From: Pseudomonadota bacterium
GTDB lineage: Bacteria > Pseudomonadota > Gammaproteobacteria > Burkholderiales > Thiobacillaceae
Assembly (NCBI GenBank): GCA_021802945.1
Contig: JAJZRE010000011.1
Location: forward strand, 1 to 50,937
Direction: 5' to 3'
Length of the DNA stretch: 50,937 nucleotides
How positions within the stretch are numbered: the stretch's first letter is position 1; each line of letters starts with the position of its first letter. Made by a program: the position numbers and the translations under genes. The notes under the pieces are model-generated. The model worked only from the letters and a program-made list of their open reading frames with translations. It had not been told where the DNA came from and ran no database searches. Shown in pieces: positions 11,444 to 18,777 of the stretch.

Positions 11444-12352
11444 ATGAAATTCACCATCTACCAGGCGTCGCGTCAGGGCGGACGCAAGAACAACCAGGAC
11501 CGGGTTGCCTATTCGTATAGCCGGGAGGCGTTGCTGATGGTGGTGGCCGACGGCATGGGCGGCCACATGCACGGCGAGATCGCGGCACAGATCGCGGTGC
11601 AGACGCTGACCGACCAGTTCCAGAAAGTCGCCAAACCGCGTCTGGACGATCCGATGGCGTTTCTGGCCGATACCATCACGCGCGCGCACTACGCCATCAA
11701 CGATTACGCGGTCGACCAGGACCTGCTGGAAATCCCCCATACCACGATCGTTGCCGCCGCGGTGCAGGACAATACCGCCTACTGGGCGCATGTCGGCGAT
11801 TCGCGCCTGTATCTGTTCAGCGACGGCAGCCTGCTCGCGCGTACCGAAGACCACACGGCCGTCGCCCAACTGGTGCGCGACGGCATCATCACCGAGGAAG
11901 AGGCGGGCCACCATCCCGAACGCAACAAGGTGTCCAATTGCCTGGGCGGCTACATGACGCCGCAGGTGGAATGCAGCCCGCCGATCCCGCTGCACGACGC
12001 CGACACCATGCTGCTGTGCACCGACGGCATCTGGGGCATGATCAGCATCCCGGAAGTGTCGGCCCTGCTGCATGCCTACACGCTGGAAGATGCGGTGCGC
12101 CACCTGATGGACCACGCCGAATTCCGTGGCGGCGAGCACGGCGACAACCTGAGCCTGATCGCCATGACCTGGGGCGAGGCGCGCATGCCGAGCAAGGATT
12201 CCATTTCCACCCTGGCGCTGCCGGACGGCGGCGTCACCACGCAGATCAACGCGCTGCGTCCCGTGCCTGGCACGCCCGCCGTGTCGGACGACGAAATCGA
12301 GCGCGCCATCGCCGAAATCCAGCAGGCCATCCAGAAAATCTCGGCCAAGTAG
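11444..12352 (+). CDS. PP2C family protein-serine/threonine phosphatase
   Basis: The 302 residues carry the PP2C motifs: NNQDRV near the N terminus, VVADGMGGHMHGE (about 30-43, Mg2+/Mn2+-binding Asp), HVGDSRLYLF (about 112), LCTDGIWGM (about 190) and GDNLSLIAM (about 232). All metal-binding aspartates expected of an active enzyme appear present. The last 60 or so residues, after the catalytic core, are low in complexity. It directly follows the kinase gene and probably reverses its phosphorylations. Confidence 0.93.
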   Translation: MKFTIYQASRQGGRKNNQDRVAYSYSREALLMVVADGMGGHMHGEIAAQIAVQTLTDQFQKVAKPRLDDPMAFLADTITRAHYAINDYAVDQDLLEIPHTTIVAAAVQDNTAYWAHVGDSRLYLFSDGSLLARTEDHTAVAQLVRDGIITEEEAGHHPERNKVSNCLGGYMTPQVECSPPIPLHDADTMLLCTDGIWGMISIPEVSALLHAYTLEDAVRHLMDHAEFRGGEHGDNLSLIAMTWGEARMPSKDSISTLALPDGGVTTQINALRPVPGTPAVSDDEIERAIAEIQQAIQKISAK

Positions 12353-12440
12353 GCAGTCATCCGGGCAGGGTCTGCGCGGTAAAGCGCGCCCGGCAGGCCT
12401 GACGCGGTAAAATCGCGTTTTCCGTCTTGACCCGACCGCC

Positions 12441-13169
12441 ATGTCCGAACCAACCCGCCCCAGCGGCCGCGCGCCCGATGCGCTGCGCACGCTTTCGTTC
12501 ACCCGCAAGTTCACCAAGCACGCCGAAGGCTCGGTGCTCGTCGCCATGGGCGACACCCGCGTGCTGTGCACCGCCAGCGTGCTCGACAGGATCCCCCCGC
12601 ACAAGAAGGGCAGCGGCGAAGGCTGGGTCACCGCCGAATACGGCATGCTGCCGCGTTCCACCCACACCCGCAGCGACCGCGAAGCCGCGCGCGGCAAGCA
12701 GTCCGGCCGCACCCAGGAAATCCAGCGCCTGATCGGGCGCAGCCTCAGGGCCGTGGTCGACCTGAAGAAGCTCGGCGAGCGCACGATCCATCTCGACTGC
12801 GACGTGCTGCAGGCCGACGGCGGCACCCGCTGCGCCAGCATCTGCGGCGCCTGGGTCGCGGTGGCCGACGCCGTCGACGGCCTGCTCGCCGACGGCAAGC
12901 TCGCCGAAACGCCGCTTGCCGACAGCATCGCCGCCGTCTCGGTCGGCGTCTACCAGGGCCAGCCGGTGCTCGACCTCGACTACCCCGAAGACGCCGACTG
13001 CGACACCGACATGAACGTGGTGATGACCGGCAGCGGCGGCATCGTCGAAGTGCAGGGCACCGCCGAAGGCGCGCCGTTCTCCCGCGCCACCCTCGAAGCC
13101 CTGCTCGACCTCGCCACCGCCGGCATCGAACAGATCACCGCGGCCCAGCACAAGGCGCTGGCAGCATGA
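12441..13169 (+). CDS. rph: Ribonuclease PH
   Basis: RNase PH is a phosphate-dependent 3' exonuclease that trims tRNA precursors. The 242-residue product begins with a family-typical [36 protein letters not shown] and contains [20 protein letters not shown] (phosphate-binding Arg region) and [12 protein letters not shown] (catalytic aspartates). Length is typical (about 238). Its stop overlaps the rdgB start by ATGA. Confidence 0.96.
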   Translation: MSEPTRPSGRAPDALRTLSFTRKFTKHAEGSVLVAMGDTRVLCTASVLDRIPPHKKGSGEGWVTAEYGMLPRSTHTRSDREAARGKQSGRTQEIQRLIGRSLRAVVDLKKLGERTIHLDCDVLQADGGTRCASICGAWVAVADAVDGLLADGKLAETPLADSIAAVSVGVYQGQPVLDLDYPEDADCDTDMNVVMTGSGGIVEVQGTAEGAPFSRATLEALLDLATAGIEQITAAQHKALAA

Positions 13170-13765
13170 GCAAGATCGTCATCGCCTCCGGCAACGCCGG
13201 CAAGCTGCGCGAAATCGCGCGCATTCTCGCCCCGCTCGAAATCGAGGCGGTGCCGCAATCCGAATTCAACGTGCCCGACTGCCCCGAGCCGCACGTCACC
13301 TTTGTCGAGAACTGCCTCGCCAAGGCGCGCCACGCCAGCCGCCACAGCGGCCTGCCCGCGCTGGCCGACGATTCCGGCATCTGCGTCGAGGCGCTGGGCG
13401 GCGCGCCCGGCGTATATTCCGCGCGCTATGCCGGCGAACCCAAGTCAGACGCGCGCAACAACGAGAAGCTCATCGCCGACCTCAAGGGGCAGCCGAACCG
13501 CCGCGCGCACTACACCTGCGTCATGGTCTATGTGCGTCACGCCGACGACCCCGAGCCGGTGATCGCCGAAGGCCGCTGGTACGGCGAGATCATCGATACC
13601 CCGCGCGGCAGGAACGGCTTCGGCTACGACCCGTATTTCCTCGATACCGAGTTCGGCAAGACCGGCGCCGAACTCGACGAGGACACCAAGAACGCCGTCA
13701 GCCATCGCGGCCAGGCGCTGCGTGATCTGGTGGACAAATTGAAGCGGCTCAAACGGCTTGGCTGA
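13166..13765 (+). CDS. rdgB: dITP/XTP pyrophosphatase (non-canonical purine NTPase)
   Basis: RdgB hydrolyses dITP and XTP to monophosphates, keeping deaminated purines out of DNA and RNA. The 199 residues start [14 protein letters not shown] and include [28 protein letters not shown] with the catalytic Asp, [11 protein letters not shown] (base recognition) and [10 protein letters not shown] at the end. It overlaps rph by 4 bp, an rph-rdgB pairing seen widely. Confidence 0.96.
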   Translation: MSKIVIASGNAGKLREIARILAPLEIEAVPQSEFNVPDCPEPHVTFVENCLAKARHASRHSGLPALADDSGICVEALGGAPGVYSARYAGEPKSDARNNEKLIADLKGQPNRRAHYTCVMVYVRHADDPEPVIAEGRWYGEIIDTPRGRNGFGYDPYFLDTEFGKTGAELDEDTKNAVSHRGQALRDLVDKLKRLKRLG

Positions 13766-13771
13766 GTCCAG

Positions 13772-14011
13772 CATCCTAGAAACGGCGGCTGACCGCTTTC
13801 GCTCCCTGGTAAGACCGTATGTATTTGGAGTATCAGCCACTCCTTCGGCGCTATCGCGTGGGGCGAAACGCTGCACATTCGATTGGGCCGCGCTGCGGCG
13901 CACTGGCAGCGTTTCTCCTCGTTGCTGGCGGGAGCCAGCCGCCTCGTCGCGCCTTGCCATCGCACCGCATCACATCCCACTCGAATGTGCCCAGCCACCG
14001 TCTCTAGGATG
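13772..14011. mobile_element. MITE-like inverted-repeat element between rdgB and hemW
   Basis: A 240-bp non-coding stretch is bounded by 20-bp terminal inverted repeats. The left end at 13772-13791 reads CATCCTAGAAACGGCGGCTG. The right end at 13992-14011 is its reverse complement with 2 mismatches of 20. Inside, GAAACGCTGC (13865-13874) and GCAGCGTTTC (13906-13915) form a perfect 10-bp inverted repeat. There is no transposase and no convincing gene inside. No target-site duplication is obvious. These are hallmarks of a non-autonomous element; that it has moved is inference. Confidence 0.6.
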
Positions 14012-15175
14012 ATCCGTTTCGCCGGCAGCGGCCTCAATGTGCCGCCGCCGCTGTCGCTCTACCTCCACCTGCCGTGGTGCGTGAAGAAATGCCCGTATTG
14101 CGACTTCAATTCGCACGCCGCGCAGGGGATTCCGGAAGCCGCCTACATCGACGCGCTGCTGCTCGATCTCGAGCGCGCGCTGCCCGACATCTGGGGGCGC
14201 CGGATCCACACCGTGTTCCTCGGCGGCGGCACGCCCAGCCTGTTTTCGCCGGACGGCATCGACCGCATCCTGACGGGCGTGCGCACGCTGACGCAGCTGC
14301 TGCCCGGCGCGGAGATCACGCTGGAAGCCAATCCCGGCACGGTGGAGGCCGCCAGGTTCAAAGGCTTCCGCGAGGCGGGCGTGACGCGGGTGTCGCTGGG
14401 CATTCAGAGCTTCAACACGCGGCACCTCAAGGCGCTCGGGCGCATCCACGACGACCTCGAGGCGCGCCGCGCCGCCGAATTCGCCGCCACCCATTTCGAC
14501 ACCTTCAACCTCGACCTGATGTTCGCCCTGCCCGGGCAGACGCTGGCCGAGGCGCTGTCCGACCTCTCCACCGCGCTGGCCTTCGAGCCGCCGCACCTGT
14601 CGGCCTACCACCTCACCCTCGAGCCCAACACGCCCTTCGGCCACACCGCGCCGCCGAACCTGCCGGACGACGACCTCGCCGCCGACATGCAACTGGCGAT
14701 CGAGGTGCGCTTGAGCGAAGCCGGCATGCGGCACTACGAAACCTCGGCCTATGCGCGTCCGGGCCACGCCAGCCGCCACAACCTCAACTACTGGCAGTTC
14801 GGTGACTACCTCGGCATCGGAGCGGGCGCGCATTCCAAGCTCAGTTTCCACGACCGCATCGTGCGGCAGATGCGCACCAAGCATCCGCAGCAATACATGG
14901 ACGCGGTGAAGCAGGGCGCGCACATCGCCGACACCCGCACCCTCACGCGCGACGACCTGCCGTTCGAATTCATGATGAACGCCCTGCGCCTCAACGAGGG
15001 CGTGCCCGCCGCGCTGTTCGAGGCACGCACCGGCCTGCCGCTGATTGTTTGCGCGTCCGCACTCGAACGGGCGCGTGTCCGGGGCTTGCTCGAAACCGGC
15101 ACCACCCGGCTCAAACCGACATTACAGGGGCAGCGCTTTTTGAATGATTTGCTGGAGCTGTTTTTGGTGGGGTAA
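14009..15175 (+). CDS. hemW: Radical SAM heme chaperone HemW
   Basis: HemW is a radical SAM-type protein that binds heme and delivers it to respiratory enzymes; it was long misnamed as oxygen-independent coproporphyrinogen oxidase. The 388 residues carry the cluster motif CVKKCPYCDF (C-x3-C-x2-C, about residues 25-33), GGGTPSL, LEANPGT, GIQSFN and the C-terminal HemW domain. The ATG at 14009 gives the expected N terminus but lies in the last bases of the inverted-repeat element; a GTG at 14039, closer to the conserved PLSLYLHLPWC, is the alternative. It is downstream of rph-rdgB, the usual betaproteobacterial setting. Confidence 0.93.
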   Translation: MIRFAGSGLNVPPPLSLYLHLPWCVKKCPYCDFNSHAAQGIPEAAYIDALLLDLERALPDIWGRRIHTVFLGGGTPSLFSPDGIDRILTGVRTLTQLLPGAEITLEANPGTVEAARFKGFREAGVTRVSLGIQSFNTRHLKALGRIHDDLEARRAAEFAATHFDTFNLDLMFALPGQTLAEALSDLSTALAFEPPHLSAYHLTLEPNTPFGHTAPPNLPDDDLAADMQLAIEVRLSEAGMRHYETSAYARPGHASRHNLNYWQFGDYLGIGAGAHSKLSFHDRIVRQMRTKHPQQYMDAVKQGAHIADTRTLTRDDLPFEFMMNALRLNEGVPAALFEARTGLPLIVCASALERARVRGLLETGTTRLKPTLQGQRFLNDLLELFLVG

Positions 15176-15226
15176 CGGCAGGCGTTAAGCCGGGATGGGT
15201 TGAATCCGCAGTCGAAACCAGCCCCC

Positions 15227-15949
15227 TCAAAACCGCTCGTCCCCACGCAAATAGCGCCACTGTCCGGGCGGCAGCTTCCCCAGCGGAACGCGGCCGAGGC
15301 GGATGCGTTTCATCGACAGCACCTGCAGGCCGACGGCTTCGCACAGCTGCGCGATCTGCCCCGGCTGGGCGCCTTTCAGCGCGGCGCGCAGGCGCTGCTC
15401 GCTTTGCCAGCTGACCTTGACGGCGGGTGGGGTGCGGCCATGGCAGGGCATGCCCCGGTTCATCCGCTCGAGTCCTCCGGGGGCCAGTTCGCCCGCAACC
15501 TCGACGATGACTTCGTGTTCCAGCGTGGCGGCGTCTTCGGTCAGCTTGCGCGCGACGCGCCAATCCTGGGTGAAGACGACGAGGCCGCTGGCGGAGCGTT
15601 CCAGCGGCGCGCACAGGGTCAGCTGGGCGAAGTGCTTTTTCAGCGGACGGATGCCGGAGGCGTCTTCGCTCCACAGGGTGGCGGCGCCGAGACGTGGCGA
15701 GGCGGGCTGGTCGCCGCCGCCGAGGTCTTGGCCCGACGGCTTGTGCAGCAGCAGGGTGACGGGTTCGGCCTGGGCAAGGTCGGCGCAGGGGTCGACTTCG
15801 ACGCGCTGATCGGCGACGCGGAACTGCGGTTCCTCGACCACGACGCCGTCCACGCTTACCCAGCCGCCGGTGATGTACTGCTCGGCTTCGCGGCGCGAGC
15901 AGGCGCGCAGTTCGGCGACGCGCTTGGCAAGGCGGACGGGATCGGTCAT
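15227..15949 (-). CDS. RluB/RluF-like S4-domain rRNA pseudouridine synthase homologue, degenerate active site
   Basis: The 240 residues have an N-terminal S4 RNA-binding domain (about 1-65, RLAKRVAELRACSRREAEQYI...GWVSVDGVVV) followed by a pseudouridine synthase fold ending in KRIRLGRVPLGKLPPGQWRYL, typical of the RsuA/RluB/E/F family. The motif that normally reads GRLDxxTxGL is APLERSASGL here: the catalytic Asp is Glu. The later KxY motif is EHEV, so the usual Tyr is missing too. It may bind RNA without isomerising uridine. The overall match is to RluF; activity is doubtful. Confidence 0.85.
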   Translation of the reverse strand: MTDPVRLAKRVAELRACSRREAEQYITGGWVSVDGVVVEEPQFRVADQRVEVDPCADLAQAEPVTLLLHKPSGQDLGGGDQPASPRLGAATLWSEDASGIRPLKKHFAQLTLCAPLERSASGLVVFTQDWRVARKLTEDAATLEHEVIVEVAGELAPGGLERMNRGMPCHGRTPPAVKVSWQSEQRLRAALKGAQPGQIAQLCEAVGLQVLSMKRIRLGRVPLGKLPPGQWRYLRGDERF

Positions 15950-16028
15950 GGCGGGCAGGCTGGTGTGGGGCCTGGGAGTTTACCGCGTTGCCGCCAGGTG
16001 TGAGCGCATGGCCTCTGTCCCGGCGCGG

Positions 16029-16058
16029 TTGTTATTGCCGCGCCGGGCGCGGTATGCT
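16029..16058 (+). promoter_or_regulatory. Possible sigma-70 promoter for the dienelactone hydrolase-folE operon
   Basis: TTGTTA (16029-16034) and TATGCT (16053-16058) are separated by 18 bp in the divergent gap between the pseudouridine-synthase homologue and the hydrolase gene. The hydrolase start follows about 28 bp later, with AGGAG at 16076-16080. This is a consensus match only. Confidence 0.4.
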
Positions 16059-16086
16059 TTTGGACCGCTCAATTCAGGAGACGCCG

Positions 16087-16875
16087 ATGAAAGCCGCACT
16101 TGCCCTGCCATTGTTGCTGTTCACTTCATCCGCCCTTGCCGCCGTGGTGGGCAAGGATGTCGGCTACAAGGCGGGCGACACCGTCATGAAGGGCTTCCTG
16201 GCGTATGACGATGCGGTCAAGGGCAAGCGTGCCGGCGTGCTGGTGGTGCCCGAATGGTGGGGCGCCAACGATTACGCGCGCAAGCGGGCGCACATGCTGG
16301 CGAACGCGGGCTATGTGGCGCTGGTGGTGGACATGTACGGCAACGGCCAGACGACCGACAATCCGAAGGAAGCCGGGGCGCTGGCGGGCAACGTGAACAA
16401 GAATCCGGCGCTGCGGCTGGCGCGCTTCCAGGCGGCGGAGAAATTCCTCGCCGGGCAATCCAACGTGAAAAAAGGCGAGATGGCGGCGCTGGGCTACTGC
16501 TTCGGCGGCGGCGTGGTGCTCAACATGGCGCGCGCCGGCGAGCCGCTGAAAGCGGTGATCAGCTACCACGGCGTGCTCGCCACCGATACGCCGGCCAAGC
16601 CCGGCGACATCAAGGCCAAGCTGGCCATCTTTTACGGCGAGGCCGATCCCATCGTGCCGGCCGCGCAACTCGAGGCGTTCAAGACCGAAATGGACAACGC
16701 CAAGGTCGATTACATGCTGGTGACCTATCCGGGCGCGAAGCATGCCTTCACCAACCGCGAGGCCGACAGCTACGCGGCCGAATTCGGCCTGCCGGTGAAA
16801 TACGATCCCGCGGCGGACAAGGACTCCTGGACGCGGACGCTCGAGTTCCTCCGCGCCACGCTCAACAATGACTGA
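16087..16875 (+). CDS. Dienelactone hydrolase family protein, exported
   Basis: The 262 residues start with a clear signal peptide (MKAALALPLLLFTSSALAA, cleavage expected after ALA) and continue as an alpha/beta hydrolase of the dienelactone hydrolase family. The nucleophile elbow is GYCFGGG (Cys nucleophile), the Asp lies in YGEADPIVP and the His in GAKHAFTN. The substrate is unknown; many such proteins are generic carboxylesterases. The start is supported by AGGAG 7 bases upstream. Its 3' end overlaps folE by 8 bp, so the two are translated from one message. Confidence 0.9.
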   Translation: MKAALALPLLLFTSSALAAVVGKDVGYKAGDTVMKGFLAYDDAVKGKRAGVLVVPEWWGANDYARKRAHMLANAGYVALVVDMYGNGQTTDNPKEAGALAGNVNKNPALRLARFQAAEKFLAGQSNVKKGEMAALGYCFGGGVVLNMARAGEPLKAVISYHGVLATDTPAKPGDIKAKLAIFYGEADPIVPAAQLEAFKTEMDNAKVDYMLVTYPGAKHAFTNREADSYAAEFGLPVKYDPAADKDSWTRTLEFLRATLNND

Positions 16876-17515
16876 CGCCTGCGACCACGACGGCTGCCAC
16901 GCGCCGCACGACAGCGGCAGCCTCGGCATTCCGCAGGTCGGCGCGTTCGATCCGGCGGCGTTCGAACGGGCGGTGAACGCCATGCTGGCCGCCTGCGGGG
17001 TGGCGCCCGATTCGGTGCATACCGGACGCACCGCGCAGCGGGTGCGCGAACTGTGGCAGCGCCGCCTGCTCGGCGGCTATGCGATCCCGCCCGCCGAAGC
17101 GCTGGGCGAGGGCTTCGCCGACGCGCGCGACGACATGGTGGTGGTGCGCGGCATCGCGGTGCACGGCGTGTGCCCGCATCATCTGGTGCCGTTCCGCGGC
17201 GTCGCCCACGTCGCCTACATTCCCGGCGGGCGGTTGCACGGCTTCGGGCGCATCGCGCGCATGGTCGACGCCATCGGCCATCGCTTCACCTACCAGGAGT
17301 GGATGACCCGCGACATCGCCGAGGCGCTGGTGACGCACGGCCAGGCGCGGGGCGCCGCGTGCACCATCGAGGCCGAACAGCTGTGCCTGCTGCTGGGCGA
17401 GGACCGGCGTGGCGACGAGCGCGTCGTCACCCAGGCGTTTACCGGCTGCTTCCGCGACAGTGACCAATTGCGCAACGAGTTCCTGCGCGCCATTTCGCAG
17501 CGGGAGCTGCGCTGA
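16868..17515 (+). CDS. folE: GTP cyclohydrolase I (FolE-type)
   Basis: GTP cyclohydrolase I makes dihydroneopterin triphosphate for folate and pterin cofactors. In the 215 residues, the zinc-binding Cys-His motif is VCPHHLVPFRG (about 100-110), where CEHH is the common form. GFGRIARMVD matches the SLSKINRIV region, and a second Cys in EQLCLLLG matches the third zinc ligand. The C terminus, LRNEFLRAI, is typical. The N terminus is Cys/His-rich (CDHDGCHAPH), which is unusual and might bind metal. Sequence divergence from the housekeeping enzyme suggests it may be a second paralogue; a second copy cannot be excluded outside the window. Confidence 0.88.
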   Translation: MTDACDHDGCHAPHDSGSLGIPQVGAFDPAAFERAVNAMLAACGVAPDSVHTGRTAQRVRELWQRRLLGGYAIPPAEALGEGFADARDDMVVVRGIAVHGVCPHHLVPFRGVAHVAYIPGGRLHGFGRIARMVDAIGHRFTYQEWMTRDIAEALVTHGQARGAACTIEAEQLCLLLGEDRRGDERVVTQAFTGCFRDSDQLRNEFLRAISQRELR

Positions 17516-17517
17516 TC

Positions 17518-17537
17518 CGGCGGGGAGCGTTCCGCCG
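17518..17537 (+). terminator. Hairpin after folE, possible weak terminator
   Basis: CGGCGG (17518-17523) pairs with CCGCCG (17532-17537) across an 8-base loop, just after the folE stop. There is no proper T run, so termination here is uncertain. Confidence 0.35.
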
Positions 17538-17550
17538 TGATCTTCCTGTC

Positions 17551-17578
17551 TTGACACATACCTAACGGTATGTATGAT
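17551..17578 (+). promoter_or_regulatory. tetR promoter with embedded operator palindrome
   Basis: TTGACA (17551-17556) and TATGAT (17573-17578) are spaced by 16 bp. A perfect inverted repeat, ACATACC-TAAC-GGTATGT, covers 17556-17573 and fills the spacer. A TetR dimer bound there would block RNA polymerase, so autorepression is the natural reading. The expected transcription start coincides with the ATG at 17585. Confidence 0.8.
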
Positions 17579-17584
17579 CATGCC

Positions 17585-18190
17585 ATGAACATTTCAGCCA
17601 AGACCCCCGATCTCACCCGGCAGAAACTGCTGGAGGCCGCATTTGCCGAGATTCATCGCAACGGCTTCCAGGCGGCCTCCATCACGCAGATCCTGGCGGA
17701 TACCGGGCTTACCAAGGGGGCGCTGTACCACCATTTCCCGGACAAGAAGGCGCTCGGCCTGGCGGTGATCGAGGAAATGGTCAGGCCAGGACTGGCCGCG
17801 ATGATGTTCGCGCCGCTGGCGGAGACCCGGCAGCCGTTGGCGGCGCTGCAGGCGTTGCTGGCCGCCAAGGCGGCCGAGGACGATCCGATGGTGGTGACGC
17901 TGGGGTGCCCGCTCAACAACCTGATGCAGGAGATGAGCCCGGTGGACGAGGGCTTCCGTCTGCGGCTGAACGGCGTGTTCCAGGACTGGGTCGAGGTGGT
18001 GTCCGCAGCCCTGGAACGCGGCAAGGCGGCGGGCGAGGTGCGTCGCGATGTCGATGCGGAGGCCACGGCCTTCTTCATCGTCTCGGCGCTGGAAGGCTGC
18101 ATCGGAATGAGCAAGAACACGCAGTCGGTCACGGCGTACCGGGGCTGCCTCGCACAGCTGGGCCGATATCTCGATACCCTGAAACGCTGA
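17585..18190 (+). CDS. TetR/AcrR family transcriptional regulator
   Basis: The 201 residues begin with a TetR DNA-binding domain: helix-turn-helix ITQILADTGLTKGALYHHFPDKKALGLAVI at about residues 35-65. The C-terminal ligand-binding domain is helical and contains CPLNNLMQEMS, typical of a TetR subgroup with TetR_C-type domains. An in-frame ATG at 17570 lies inside the operator, so 17585 is preferred. The gene heads a short operon with a methyltransferase-like membrane protein and a CMD/AhpD-like protein, both likely controlled by it. The inducer is unknown. Confidence 0.92.
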   Translation: MNISAKTPDLTRQKLLEAAFAEIHRNGFQAASITQILADTGLTKGALYHHFPDKKALGLAVIEEMVRPGLAAMMFAPLAETRQPLAALQALLAAKAAEDDPMVVTLGCPLNNLMQEMSPVDEGFRLRLNGVFQDWVEVVSAALERGKAAGEVRRDVDAEATAFFIVSALEGCIGMSKNTQSVTAYRGCLAQLGRYLDTLKR

Positions 18191-18199
18191 GAGGGCCCG

Positions 18200-18283
18200 A
18201 TGAAAGCCGCTTTTTCACCCGAGGAAAAGAGCATGAAGCCTGACCGGAAACCGGACCTGCGCGCGGCCGGAGGGAATGCCTGA
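18200..18283 (+). CDS. Possible 27-residue small ORF between tetR and the methyltransferase gene
   Basis: An ATG at 18200, preceded by GAGAGGG, opens a 27-codon frame (MKAAFSPEEKSMKPDRKPDL...). Its TGA overlaps the next gene's ATG as TGATG. The spacing and overlap suggest a translated coupling peptide, but the sequence has no recognisable domain and could be a chance frame or the remnant of a deleted gene. Confidence 0.3.
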   Translation: MKAAFSPEEKSMKPDRKPDLRAAGGNA

Positions 18284-18759
18284 TGGCCATGCAGGATGTC
18301 GCTCGGCGCCCGCGCACGCTGATCCTGCCGCCCGCGCCCTATGCGGCGGCGATCCTGGGTGGCTGGTGGCTCGACCGGAACGGACTGGCGTTGCCGCTGG
18401 ATGCGGGCACGGCGACGCGCCCGCTGGGCTGGCTGCTGGTCGGCGTCGGGCTGGCATTGTTCGCCTGGACGCTGTGGACCTTCGCGCGCCACCGCACCAC
18501 GGTCAATCCCTACGGCGGCGCGTCCACCCTCTGTACGAGCGGGCCATTCCGCTTCAGCCGCAACCCGATCTATCTCGGCGACTGGTTCCTGCTGGCCGGC
18601 GTGTCGCTCCTGCTGCACACGTTCTGGCCGCTCGCGTTCGCGCCCCTGATCTGGATCATGATTCGCTTCGGCGTGATCCGGCACGAAGAAGCCCATCTCG
18701 AAGCGAAGTTCGGCGACGCCTACCGCGACTACAAAACCCGCGTCAGGCGCTGGATATAA
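18283..18759 (+). CDS. Isoprenylcysteine carboxyl methyltransferase (ICMT/PEMT-like) family membrane protein
   Basis: The 158 residues contain about four membrane segments and the family's C-terminal motif: GPFRFSRNPIYLG (about 86-98) and RHEEAHLEAKFGDAYRDYKTRVRRWI, the SAM/phospholipid-type methyltransferase signature. Bacterial members are poorly characterised; methylation of a lipid or small molecule is possible. The gene is second in the tetR operon and precedes the CMD-family gene by 18 bp. Confidence 0.85.
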   Translation: MAMQDVARRPRTLILPPAPYAAAILGGWWLDRNGLALPLDAGTATRPLGWLLVGVGLALFAWTLWTFARHRTTVNPYGGASTLCTSGPFRFSRNPIYLGDWFLLAGVSLLLHTFWPLAFAPLIWIMIRFGVIRHEEAHLEAKFGDAYRDYKTRVRRWI

Positions 18760-18777
18760 ACGAAACAGGAGTCAGCC

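Noticed and set aside
12371..12417. Tandem CGCGGTAAA repeats before rph as a regulatory repeat
   Set aside because: The two copies (GCGCGGTAAAGCGCG and CGCGGTAAAATCGCG) are short; the second may simply hold a -10-like TAAAAT, with no matching -35.
13758..14012. 84-codon frame inside the inverted-repeat element
   Set aside because: It has no ribosome binding site or domain and is Ser/Arg-rich as expected from random high-GC sequence.
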